NCBI GenBank assembly: GCA_017989775.1
Contig: JAGNPF010000007.1
Location: forward strand, 1-14,241
Reading direction: 5' to 3'
DNA: 14,241 nucleotides
Source of the DNA: Flavobacterium sp.
GTDB lineage: Bacteria > Bacteroidota > Bacteroidia > Flavobacteriales > Flavobacteriaceae
How positions within the stretch are numbered: position 1 is the stretch's first letter; every line of letters starts with the position of its first letter. Under the pieces are notes generated by a model. That model saw nothing but the letters and a program-made list of their open reading frames with translations, had not been told where the DNA came from and ran no database searches. The position numbers and the translations under genes are program-made. Below are positions 1-6,198 of this stretch, in pieces.

Positions 1-531
1 ATTTCATATTGGTCACATAGGCCGAATATCTGTAATTTTTAAAGATTTCTTCTTCCGAAAAAAGAGATAATTGTTTGCCAAGAGCTTTTGGTCGGTCTTT
101 TATTCTTTGTCGAACAATTACCATTCTTCTTGATTTTGCCCAAGAACTGTTTTGGTAGTTTTGCTCACAAATCTCAATTCCGCGGTCTAATAAAATCCAA
201 TTTGTACTATCGTGAATCACTCTTTGAATGGGGTGTGTAAATTTGGCGGCATCTTGGGCAGGAATCTCATCCCAGTCAAATATTCTACCCAATGCAACAT
301 CGTGTCGGGTAACTTCGGTGTGCATAAACCGATTGGCTACACACCAAATACTGGTGACAAAGGCCTCAATTATTATGGTTACTTTGTGACCTCGGTTGGA
401 TTTTGGTTGAGGCAATCTTTGCATTGAATAATTTGCTCTCTAAAGCCAATTTACTTAAGCTTTTGCTTCAAAAAAACCATTCCGCCCCAAGGCGTAATCT
501 CTTTACTGGTGTAGGATATATCAAATTCCAT
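1..531 (-). pseudogene. IS1380-family transposase remnant, truncated by window edge
   Basis: The minus strand encodes a broken transposase. It starts MEFDISYTSKEITPWGGMVF (start codon 529-531), typical of Bacteroidota IS1380-family DDE transposases. A TAA at 451-453 interrupts the first frame (…KLK-stop-IGFREQIIQCKD). A missing T near 414-415 shifts the frame, after which it reads NRGHKVTIIIEAFVTSIWC, then NRFMHTEVTRHD and LGRIFDWDEIPAQDA. At about 245-250 (GCCGCC) this joins directly and in frame to AKFTHPIQRVIHDSTNW, which in intact family members lies well downstream; the central part with the early catalytic aspartates is therefore missing. The frame then stays open to the window edge (SRRMVIVRQRIKDRPKALGKQLSLF, YRYSAYVTNMK), so the C-terminus lies outside. 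Three independent lesions mean the gene is dead. Family assignment is from remembered sequence features, not a search. Confidence 0.85.
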
Positions 532-576
532 AGCTGTTTTTTTTCTAATGCGGAATTTGGGTTCAATCTAATTTCG
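532..576 (-). mobile_element. Probable outer end of the IS1380-family element
   Basis: The stretch just upstream of the transposase start codon contains, on the minus strand, AACCCAAATTCCGCATTAG (545-563). This is where the terminal inverted repeat of an IS1380-type element should lie, because these elements have only a short leader before the transposase. The other terminus is outside the window, so neither the repeat nor a target duplication can be confirmed. The exact boundary is a guess. Confidence 0.35.
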
Positions 577-609
577 ACTCCCTCTACTTTGAAGAGAGTT
601 GGGGTGAGG
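577..609. repeat. Short palindromic intergenic repeat
   Basis: An imperfect inverted repeat (ACTCCCTCT … AGAGAGT, around a loop rich in CTTTGA) is followed by TGGGGTGAGG. It sits between the IS remnant and the stop codon of the downstream YeeE/YedE gene. Elements of this look (a CCCTCT/AGAGGG hairpin plus GTTGGGGTGAGG) are, as I remember, scattered through Flavobacteriia genomes between genes. No T-tract follows on the minus strand, so it is not an obvious terminator for the transporter genes. Confidence 0.5.
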
Positions 610-611
610 AT

Positions 612-1025
612 TTAATGCGGCAATTTGTCACGCAACAAACCATAAAGAAAAGTTCCAAAAAGCGCCCCGAAAAGCACCAATATCACGGGCAAAAATCCTG
701 CTCCCAATAATATGAATATTGGACCGGGACAAGAACCCACCAAAGCCCAACCCAATCCAAAAAAGATTCCTCCAATCCAGAAACGAATGGAACCGGAATC
801 TTTTTCCTGAATTTCTATCGGCAACCCTTTGATGTCTTTTATGTTTTTTCTTTTGATGATTTGGATGCCAATCACTCCCGTCACGACCGCAACCATGATA
901 ATTCCGTACATATGAAACGATTGAAACTGGAACATTTCATAAATCCTGTACCAAGAAACGGCTTCGGATTTGGTCAAAACAATCCCGAACACGAATCCAA
1001 CGATTAAATATTTCAATGCTCTCAT
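612..1025 (-). CDS. YeeE/YedE-type sulfur transporter, C-terminal half (DUF6691-like)
   Basis: A 137-residue integral membrane protein. It has an N-terminal hydrophobic helix (about 5-18), a second at about 38-56, a basic loop (KRKNIKDIKG), and two or more glycine-rich helices from about 82 to the end. The motif LVGSCPGP (95-102, Cys99) is the conserved cysteine-containing turn of the YeeE/YedE family; in characterised members such cysteines relay thiosulfate through the membrane. The protein is only half the size of a full-length YeeE, and its partner half is the gene 3 bases upstream, so the two probably make one transporter in the inner membrane. Substrate (thiosulfate or another sulfur species) is inferred from the family. 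The stop codon directly adjoins the palindromic repeat at 577-609. Confidence 0.85.
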   Translation of the reverse strand: MRALKYLIVGFVFGIVLTKSEAVSWYRIYEMFQFQSFHMYGIIMVAVVTGVIGIQIIKRKNIKDIKGLPIEIQEKDSGSIRFWIGGIFFGLGWALVGSCPGPIFILLGAGFLPVILVLFGALFGTFLYGLLRDKLPH

Positions 1026-1028
1026 GGC

Positions 1029-1586
1029 TTAAAAAAGTAAGGGTAAAATAAAATGGCTCATAATCAATCCACCGATAAAAAATCCGATTACCGCTTTCAA
1101 TGATTTGATTTGAAGATTGCTCAAGCCCGAAATGGCATGTCCCGAAGTGCAACCACTGGCATAACGGGTGCCAAAACCAATCAAAATCCCACCGATAACC
1201 AAGATGGAAATCATTTTTGGAGATTGGAAAACGTCATTCCCAAACAAAGTGTCGGGCAACAATTTTCCGTTTGGGGCATCGATTCCCAGTTGGGCCAATT
1301 GGGCAATCGTTTTGGGATTGATGTCCACGTTCGAGTCATCGCTCATAAAATGAACTGCCACAAAACCTCCCAGCATCGCTCCCAAAACCACCAACAAATT
1401 CCAGCGTTGTGCTTTCCAATCGAAGTCAAAAAAGGACACTTTCTTCCCTATTCCCGTCATCGAACACAAGGTGCTCAAATTGGAAGACATTCCGAAAACT
1501 CTCCCGAAATAAATCAGGCAAAGCATTATCATCCCTATCAAAAAGCCCGAAACATACCAAGGCCAAGTTTGAAAAATCACATCCAT
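1029..1586 (-). CDS. YeeE/YedE thiosulfate-transporter-family protein, N-terminal half
   Basis: A 185-residue membrane protein with hydrophobic segments at about 10-28, 63-82, 125-140 and 163-184. Two family cysteine sites are visible: SSNLSTLCSMTG (Cys41) and GTRYASGCTSGHAISG (Cys146); the second is the hallmark YeeE/YedE motif. Residues 83-120 form a polar loop, probably periplasmic. With the following gene (3-nt gap, same strand) it forms the split transporter arrangement common in Bacteroidota. The ATG at 1584-1586 is the natural start, because the protein begins directly ahead of its first membrane helix. The divergent lipoprotein gene starts 130 bp away. A weak minus-strand -7-like TATTTTCG lies at 1606-1613 with no good -33 element, so the promoter is uncertain. 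Confidence 0.87.
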   Translation of the reverse strand: MDVIFQTWPWYVSGFLIGMIMLCLIYFGRVFGMSSNLSTLCSMTGIGKKVSFFDFDWKAQRWNLLVVLGAMLGGFVAVHFMSDDSNVDINPKTIAQLAQLGIDAPNGKLLPDTLFGNDVFQSPKMISILVIGGILIGFGTRYASGCTSGHAISGLSNLQIKSLKAVIGFFIGGLIMSHFILPLLF

Positions 1587-1652
1587 AACAGTTCTTATTA
1601 TGCCACGAAAATAATCATTCTAATTTAGAAAGCAGAATTTAAACGTTAATTG

Positions 1653-1683
1653 TTGTTTATGCTAAGAATACCATCTAAATTTG
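1653..1683 (+). promoter_or_regulatory. Bacteroidota promoter for the lipoprotein gene
   Basis: TTG at 1653-1655, a 20-bp spacer, then TAAATTTG at 1676-1683 give a full match to the Bacteroidota sigma form TTG-N17-23-TAnnTTTG. Transcription should begin near 1688-1690. That rules out the in-frame upstream ATG at 1650 and supports the ATG at 1716. Confidence 0.75.
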
Positions 1684-1715
1684 TCTTACAAAATTTTAAA
1701 CAAATAATTTGGATT

Positions 1716-2165
1716 ATGAAAAAAATACTATTCCTAATTGCTTTGCTCCTCATTGCCACTGCCTGTGTCAGCACCAAATCAACCTTGAGAAACGTGGATG
1801 AGAATGCCCCAACTCCTCAATTAAAGGATAACACCTTTGTCATTACCGAATTCAGCAAGGACAAAAAATATGGTTTCGACAAAAATTATCCCATCAATAT
1901 TTTTTACGGAACCACCAGAAACGAAACCATCAACCAACAACGATTTTTGAACGCCTTGGCTGGACCAAAAGGCGAAAAAATAACCTATACCAAACTCGAA
2001 AGCTGCTGCCCGTTTCCAACCAAAAGAAGTGAAATGGGAGTTGGTTTACTGGATGTCTACGAGATCAAATGGGAAGGTCAAAAAAATCCCGTCATACTGT
2101 ATTTGAACATCTACGAAAAAGGATATTTGATGGTTCCCATGGGATTGAGCCTGAAAAAAAATTAA
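1716..2165 (+). CDS. Small lipoprotein of unknown function upstream of kdsA
   Basis: A 149-residue protein beginning MKKILFLIALLLIATACVST, which is a lipoprotein signal with the acylated cysteine at residue 17. The mature part is soluble, with an alternating hydrophobic pattern and a vicinal cysteine pair (ESCCPFPTKRSE). It ends in a beta-like stretch (VILYLNIYEKGYLMVPMGLSL). I do not recognise a catalytic domain. An in-frame ATG at 1650 would add 22 residues ahead of the signal, but a good promoter overlaps that extension, so 1716 is chosen. It is probably anchored in the periplasmic face of a membrane. kdsA follows after 60 bp with its own -7 element and no terminator between, so read-through into kdsA is likely. 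No function can be assigned from the sequence. Confidence 0.85.
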   Translation: MKKILFLIALLLIATACVSTKSTLRNVDENAPTPQLKDNTFVITEFSKDKKYGFDKNYPINIFYGTTRNETINQQRFLNALAGPKGEKITYTKLESCCPFPTKRSEMGVGLLDVYEIKWEGQKNPVILYLNIYEKGYLMVPMGLSLKKN

Positions 2166-2198
2166 GCCAAATTTAAATCGCAAACCACAATTCCTGAC

Positions 2199-2206
2199 TA
2201 TCTTTG
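2199..2206 (+). promoter_or_regulatory. -7 element of a kdsA promoter
   Basis: TATCTTTG matches TAnnTTTG exactly and ends 19 bp before the kdsA ATG, giving a short leader of about 13-15 nt. No clear TTG stands at the -33 distance, so it may be a weaker internal promoter supplementing read-through from the lipoprotein gene. Confidence 0.5.
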
Positions 2207-2225
2207 CGCTTTCAAAAATCACGTT

Positions 2226-3044
2226 ATGAACATACACCATATTCCACAAATCAAACATACCGATAGTGACAACTTTTTCCTGTTGGCTGGCCCTTGCGCC
2301 ATCGAAGGCGAAGAAATGGCGATGCAAATTGCCGAAAAACTGGTTGGAATTACAGACAAATTAGAAATTCCTTTCGTTTTCAAAGGTTCGTTCAAGAAAG
2401 CCAATCGCTCCAGAATTGACAGTTTTTCTGGCATTGGAGACGAAAAAGCACTTAAAATACTAAAGAAAATTTCCCAAACTTTTGGCGTTCCCACCGTTAC
2501 CGACATTCATACCAATGAAGATGCCGCAATGGCCGCCCAATATGTCGATGTGTTACAAATTCCCGCTTTCTTGGTGCGTCAAACCGACTTAGTGGTGGCT
2601 GCTGCCAATACCGGAAAAGTCGTGAACCTAAAAAAAGGACAATTCATGAGTCCGGAAAGCATGAAACACGCCGTTCAAAAAGTATTGGATTGCAACAACC
2701 CAAACGTGATGGTTACCGATCGCGGCACCATGTTTGGCTACCAAGACATGATTGTTGATTTCCGAGGAATTCCAACGATGCAAAACTATGCCACCACGGT
2801 TCTTGACGTGACTCATTCCTTGCAACAACCCAACCAAACTGGCGGAGTGACTGGCGGAAGACCCGACATGATCGAGACCATTGCCAAGGCCGGAATTGCC
2901 GTGGGCGTGGATGGAATTTTCATCGAAACCCATTTTGACCCTGCCAATGCCAAGAGTGACGGCGCCAACATGTTGCATTTGGATTATTTCGAAGGCTTGA
3001 TGACCAAGTTGGTGGCCATCAGAAAAACCATAAATCAATTTTAA
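2226..3044 (+). CDS. kdsA: 3-deoxy-8-phosphooctulonate synthase (KdsA), metal-dependent type
   Basis: KdsA condenses phosphoenolpyruvate with arabinose 5-phosphate to Kdo-8-phosphate, the committed step toward the Kdo sugar of lipopolysaccharide, in the cytoplasm. The 272-residue length is normal. Family motifs are LLAGPCAIE (19-27), FKGSFKKANRSR (52-63), TDIHTNEDA (92-100), FLVRQTDLV (115-123), MVTDRGTMFGY (162-172), DVTHSLQQP (194-202) and IETHFDPANAKSDG (233-246). The metal ligands of the metal-dependent class (Cys11, His185, Glu222 and Asp233 in the Aquifex enzyme) align with Cys24, His197, Glu234 and Asp245; the 37 and 11 residue spacings match exactly and the first is one residue shorter. 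The E. coli-type enzyme has Asn in place of the Cys, so this copy should need a divalent metal. An 11-nt gap to the next gene suggests co-transcription. Confidence 0.97.
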   Translation: MNIHHIPQIKHTDSDNFFLLAGPCAIEGEEMAMQIAEKLVGITDKLEIPFVFKGSFKKANRSRIDSFSGIGDEKALKILKKISQTFGVPTVTDIHTNEDAAMAAQYVDVLQIPAFLVRQTDLVVAAANTGKVVNLKKGQFMSPESMKHAVQKVLDCNNPNVMVTDRGTMFGYQDMIVDFRGIPTMQNYATTVLDVTHSLQQPNQTGGVTGGRPDMIETIAKAGIAVGVDGIFIETHFDPANAKSDGANMLHLDYFEGLMTKLVAIRKTINQF

Positions 3045-3055
3045 TTCCTATCGTT

Positions 3056-3901
3056 TTGAAACCTACTTTTTTATACACCGCATTTTTAACGTTTTTTGTT
3101 CTAATGAACTCGTTCGCACAGAACGACTCCATCAAAAAAGAAAGATACACCGCCCACAACAAAGGAAAATTCACCATCTCTTGGGGTGGAAACCGCGAAA
3201 AATACACCGATTCCGACATTCATTTCATGGGAGATGATTACAATTTTGTGGTAGAAAATGCCACAGCACACGACAAACCAAAAGGCTGGCATGTTGACTA
3301 TATCACGCCGGGGAGAATGACAATTCCTCAAACCAATTTCAAATTGGGTTATTTCATTACCGACAAATACAGCGTTTCCCTTGGTGTTGACCACATGAAA
3401 TATGTCATGACCCAAAACCAAACCGCCAACATCACGGGAGTTATTGACGGAAACCCACCATTCAACGGAGGTTACAACAACACTCCAACCGTATTGACCG
3501 AAGATTTCCTGATGTTCGAACATACCGACGGACTGAATTATGTGTACAGCGAATTTGCCAGACAGGATGATATTTCGCATTGGTTTGGCATCAAAAACAC
3601 CGACAAATTCCAAGTGAACATCAACGAAGGTTTTGGAATTGGCGTGTTGTATCCAAAAACCAACAGCACCCTTTTGGGAAAAGAAAGATACGACGAATTT
3701 CACGTTTCGGGTTATGGAACATCCATCAAGGCTGGAATCAACTTTACCATCTTCAAATATTTCACCATTGAAGGCGCGCTAAAAGGAGGTTACATCAACA
3801 TGCAAGACATTCGAACCACCAAAAGTTCCTCGGACAAGGCCAAACAAGAGTTCTTCTTTGGAGAAACCATCATCTCTTTTGGAGGAATCTTCAGGCTGTA
3901 A
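3056..3901 (+). CDS. Putative outer-membrane/secreted protein with TTG start
   Basis: A 281-residue protein read from TTG at 3056-3058. This start gives (f)MKPTFLYTAFLTFFVLMNSFAQND, a good Sec signal with cleavage after SFA. The next ATG (3104) would remove the hydrophobic core, so the rare start is preferred. The mature chain has alternating polar/aromatic stretches typical of beta strands (FKLGYFITDKYSVSLGVDHMKYVM; FTIEGALKGGYINM) and ends in ETIISFGGIFRL, resembling a beta-barrel C-terminal strand. It is therefore probably an outer-membrane barrel, though I do not recognise a named family. It follows kdsA by 11 bases and is probably its operon partner; the strong hairpin at 3925-3952 closes the unit. 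Confidence 0.75.
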   Translation: MKPTFLYTAFLTFFVLMNSFAQNDSIKKERYTAHNKGKFTISWGGNREKYTDSDIHFMGDDYNFVVENATAHDKPKGWHVDYITPGRMTIPQTNFKLGYFITDKYSVSLGVDHMKYVMTQNQTANITGVIDGNPPFNGGYNNTPTVLTEDFLMFEHTDGLNYVYSEFARQDDISHWFGIKNTDKFQVNINEGFGIGVLYPKTNSTLLGKERYDEFHVSGYGTSIKAGINFTIFKYFTIEGALKGGYINMQDIRTTKSSSDKAKQEFFFGETIISFGGIFRL

Positions 3902-3924
3902 AATATTTCCAAAAATTAAAACAC

Positions 3925-3952
3925 AAATCTCCTACGGGAGATTTTGTTTTTT
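3925..3952 (+). terminator. Rho-independent terminator with UNCG-type loop
   Basis: An 8-bp perfect stem, AAATCTCC / GGAGATTT (3925-3932, 3937-3944), closes the tetraloop TACG. The C(UACG)G arrangement is one of the unusually stable UNCG loops. It is followed by TGTTTTTT. It ends the kdsA-containing unit. Confidence 0.85.
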
Positions 3953-3971
3953 AAAAAACACTGGTTTTTTA

Positions 3972-4003
3972 TTGTTAAAAAAATAATCATTTTGTTACAT
4001 TTG
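3972..4003 (+). promoter_or_regulatory. Bacteroidota promoter for the 4084 gene
   Basis: TTG at 3972-3974, a 21-bp spacer and TACATTTG at 3996-4003 fit TTG-N17-23-TAnnTTTG. The start of transcription would be near 4008-4010, leaving a leader of about 75 nt that is A/T-rich and lacks a Shine-Dalgarno sequence. Confidence 0.7.
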
Positions 4004-4083
4004 AAAATTCAAAAAAGTCTTTTTTTAAAGACCATAATTATTGCAATCCATCAATAAAAAATTATAAACTACCAAAAAATACT

Positions 4084-4653
4084 ATGTTTTCCACTTTTCG
4101 TTTAATTTTTGCCATTGCTTTTTTTACATTGTTTCTTTCTACCAAAACAAATGCCCAACCAAAAATCGGCAATTACATTAATGCTTCGATAGGTATTGGA
4201 TTAAGCGCTCCTTATGATGATGTGGACATAACCGGTTCCGGATTTTATGCTCAAGGGGAATATGTGTTTGGCCTAACAAAATGGTTTGGCATAAGACCTT
4301 ATGCTGGACTTGTCATAACATCAGCCGATAAAAATACTAATCTGCCAGATTATTACAAAGTGACATCCAATGCTTTTTTATTTGGCGGAAAAGTACGTGT
4401 AGCAGCACCAATCCCTTGGGTTGCCCCCTATTTTGAAGTTGGTCTTGGCGGTTCCATAGGTTCATTCGAGACTTACACCCCTTTCACCAATATAAAAAAA
4501 AATGGATTATTGATGCACGTCCCTTTCAGTTTGGGATTGGCATTAGGTCGCAAACATAATTATGAATTAGAGTTTACTTATTATTACCATGAAACCGTAA
4601 AACAGTTTTCTGGAGCAGTTGCTATAGGTTATTCCATTCCATTAAACAATTAA
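4084..4653 (+). CDS. Small outer-membrane beta-barrel protein
   Basis: A 189-residue protein with a Sec signal peptide (MFSTFRLIFAIAFFTLFLST…NAQ, cleavage about residue 24-25). The mature part consists of repeated amphipathic strands: NYINASIGIGLSAP, GFYAQGEYVFGLTKWFGIRPYAGLVI, NAFLFGGKVRVAAPIPWVAPYFEVGLGGSIG, FSLGLALGRKHNYELEFTYYY and AVAIGYSIPL at the C-terminus. This is the pattern of an eight-stranded OmpA/OmpW-like or 'outer membrane beta-barrel' domain, and the size fits. It lies in its own transcription unit, with a consensus promoter upstream and a 14-bp-stem terminator downstream. The specific role is unknown. Confidence 0.8.
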   Translation: MFSTFRLIFAIAFFTLFLSTKTNAQPKIGNYINASIGIGLSAPYDDVDITGSGFYAQGEYVFGLTKWFGIRPYAGLVITSADKNTNLPDYYKVTSNAFLFGGKVRVAAPIPWVAPYFEVGLGGSIGSFETYTPFTNIKKNGLLMHVPFSLGLALGRKHNYELEFTYYYHETVKQFSGAVAIGYSIPLNN

Positions 4654-4677
4654 GGAACCAACCTTCAAAATATTTTC

Positions 4678-4714
4678 AAAATAGTTGTCAATTCCTTTGG
4701 CAACTATTTTTTTT
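4678..4714 (+). terminator. Strong rho-independent terminator
   Basis: AAAATAGTTG (4678-4687) pairs perfectly with CAACTATTTT (4701-4710). The stem extends inward by T-G, C-G, A-T and A-T pairs to a 5-base loop (4692-4696), giving 14 pairs in all. An uninterrupted T run continues to 4714. It ends the beta-barrel gene and separates it from the next operon. Confidence 0.9.
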
Positions 4715-4720
4715 ATCATT

Positions 4721-4739
4721 TACTTTGTAATTCAAAGTA
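4721..4739. promoter_or_regulatory. Operator 1: 19-bp inverted repeat overlapping the promoter
   Basis: TACTTTGTAATTCAAAGTA is a perfect 7-bp inverted repeat around a 5-bp centre, followed by CTTT (another half-site overlap, AAAGTACTTT). The left arm TACTTTG resembles a -7 element one base short, with TTG at 4697-4699 (21-bp spacer). The ATG of the first gene is 9 bp beyond the repeat. Because the same repeat recurs at 6199-6217, it is most simply an operator for the winged-helix protein encoded between them. Confidence 0.7.
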
Positions 4740-4747
4740 CTTTAAAA

Positions 4748-5353
4748 ATGGAAGAAAAATATTTACAAGACATTAGTGAAATAAAAAAGATGATGAACAA
4801 ATCATCGCAGTTTATTTCTTTGAGTGGTTTGGCTGGAATTCTGGCTGGTTTTTATGCCTTGATTGGTGCTTTTGTGGCCAACCAATTATTAATGAATCAC
4901 AAGAGTTATTACATCACCTTGGAAAGCCGTACATTCCAATTAATTGCGCTTACCGCTTTTTTGGTATTGGTTTTATCGGTTGTTACGGCAACAATACTTA
5001 CTTTTGGCAAAGCAAAAAAAGAAGGAGAAAAAGTATGGAATGCCACATCCAAAAGGATGATCATCAATTTCTTGATTCCGCTGGCAACTGGAGGAATCTT
5101 TGCATTAATCCTGCTTCGCAACGAAATCTATGGTTTGATTGCCCCGGTTACCCTGATTTTTTATGGACTTTCTTGTGTCAACGCCAGCAAATATACCTTT
5201 AGAGACGTGAGATACCTTGGAATCACCGTAATCATTCTTGGCCTTTTGGCTACCGAATTTTCAGGATATGCGTTGGAGTTTTGGGCATTGGGATTCGGGG
5301 TTTGCCACATTCTTTACGGTTCGATAATGTATTATAAATACGACAGAAAATAA
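4748..5353 (+). CDS. Six-helix inner-membrane protein, first gene of the creD-type operon
   Basis: A 201-residue protein with a charged amphipathic N-terminus (MEEKYLQDISEIKKMMNKSS) and six hydrophobic segments at about 24-46, 63-87, 104-123, 127-145, 156-170 and 175-195, ending in the positive tail YYKYDRK. I recognise no catalytic motif. The start at 4748 is preferred to the in-frame upstream codon at 4685, because that extension runs through the terminator and the operator. The stop TAA directly abuts the next ATG, so the two genes are translationally linked. Its position under operator 1, in line with a winged-helix regulator and CreD, suggests a role in the same envelope function, but that is inference from context only. 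Confidence 0.8.
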   Translation: MEEKYLQDISEIKKMMNKSSQFISLSGLAGILAGFYALIGAFVANQLLMNHKSYYITLESRTFQLIALTAFLVLVLSVVTATILTFGKAKKEGEKVWNATSKRMIINFLIPLATGGIFALILLRNEIYGLIAPVTLIFYGLSCVNASKYTFRDVRYLGITVIILGLLATEFSGYALEFWALGFGVCHILYGSIMYYKYDRK

Positions 5354-5875
5354 ATGTTTTTTTTCGTCTATTTCTGGTGGTTCCTTGGAATATTAATCTT
5401 CATGATTTATGGGATATTTTCAAAAAATAAGGTCGTCAAAAAAATTGCTTCTATTTCTTGGATTATGCTATTTTCGCTTATCGCATTTTTGTGTTTTTTG
5501 AAATTATTCAATACAAAAATGAAATTAAATGAAAATGAAATTTATGGCGAATATGTTATAGATAAAAACAAATGTGCTGGTAAACAAGCCGATTGGCAGT
5601 ACAACCATTACAGATTTGAAATAAAAAAAGACAACAAGATTTATTTCCATATCACAGAAAAAGAAAGAATTGTAAAAACGATTATAAGGAGTATAAAATT
5701 TAATAATGGACATAGTAGCCCTCTTTTAGATATAGATTTAAAAAATAATAATTTCCACATTTTAAATAAAAATCCAACTTTATACCGAGAAATTTGGACA
5801 TTCTATTATGTATTTCATTCAGAAAAATATGAAAATATGTTCTTTACGAAAGGAAACTGGAAATCAATAGAGTAA
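5354..5875 (+). CDS. AT-rich membrane-anchored protein of unknown function
   Basis: A 173-residue protein with two N-terminal hydrophobic segments (about 3-22 and 32-50) and then a soluble, beta-rich domain from about 55. That domain contains NEIYGEYVIDKNKCAGKQADWQYNHYRFEIKKDNKIYFHI and ends FTKGNWKSIE. The order GEYVID … YRFEIKKDNKIYFHI … W resembles small lipocalin-like or 'stress' barrel domains, but the likeness is too weak to name a family. Composition is visibly more AT-rich than that of the regulator and CreD genes around it. It starts immediately after the preceding stop codon and ends 7 bases before the regulator, so it is fully embedded in the operon. It may be a strain-specific insertion into an otherwise conserved unit. 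Confidence 0.7.
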   Translation: MFFFVYFWWFLGILIFMIYGIFSKNKVVKKIASISWIMLFSLIAFLCFLKLFNTKMKLNENEIYGEYVIDKNKCAGKQADWQYNHYRFEIKKDNKIYFHITEKERIVKTIIRSIKFNNGHSSPLLDIDLKNNNFHILNKNPTLYREIWTFYYVFHSEKYENMFFTKGNWKSIE

Positions 5876-5882
5876 CAATTTT

Positions 5883-6179
5883 ATGAAAAACATCATCCAA
5901 AATATCAACAAAGCTTTTGATCACAGAATTCGACTGGGCATCATGTCGGTTTTGATGGTGAATGAATCTGCCGATTTCAGTACGCTGAAAGAACTTTTGG
6001 GCGTTACCGACGGAAATTTGGCCAGCCATGCCAAAGCATTGGAACTCGAAAACTATATTTCCGTTGAAAAACAATTCATCGGCAAAAAACCGAATACCAG
6101 TTACAGGGCATCCAAAGAAGGGAGAAAAGCATTTCAAGAGCATATTGAAGCCCTTGAACAATTAATCCAAAAAAAATAG
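5883..6179 (+). CDS. Small winged-helix transcriptional regulator (HTH_34/MarR-like)
   Basis: A 98-residue DNA-binding protein made of a single winged helix-turn-helix. Helix 1 is INKAFDHRIRLGIMSVLMVN; the HTH is DFSTLKELLGVTDGNLASHAKALE (about 31-54, recognition helix around DGNLASHAKALE); the wing is YISVEKQFIGKKPNTSYRAS (58-77); a C-terminal helix (EGRKAFQEHIEALEQLIQ) is suited to dimerisation. There is no visible ligand or metal site, so the signal that controls it is unknown. It lies 7 bases after the previous gene and 56 bases before the next. The two matching palindromes at 4721-4739 and 6199-6217 flank its gene, as expected for an autoregulator that controls both halves of the operon. 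Activator or repressor cannot be told, but overlap with the promoter favours repressor. Confidence 0.9.
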   Translation: MKNIIQNINKAFDHRIRLGIMSVLMVNESADFSTLKELLGVTDGNLASHAKALELENYISVEKQFIGKKPNTSYRASKEGRKAFQEHIEALEQLIQKK

Positions 6180-6198
6180 CAGTATTTTTTTATCCACA

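Noticed and set aside
212..615. Two overlapping + strand open frames in the first 600 bases
   Set aside because: They are antisense to the transposase remnant, and the minus strand reads as a known family once lesions are allowed for.
1110..1628. 172-codon open frame on the + strand
   Set aside because: It lies antisense to the YeeE/YedE gene, and the translation is rich in His, Gln, Ser and Asn without domain structure. The minus-strand product is a clear membrane family.
1650..1715. Upstream in-frame ATG for the lipoprotein
   Set aside because: A consensus promoter overlaps this stretch, and the extension would bury the lipoprotein signal.
4685..4747. Upstream extension of the six-helix membrane protein
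   Set aside because: It would translate through the terminator stem and operator 1; the ATG at 4748 gives a normal charged N-terminus.
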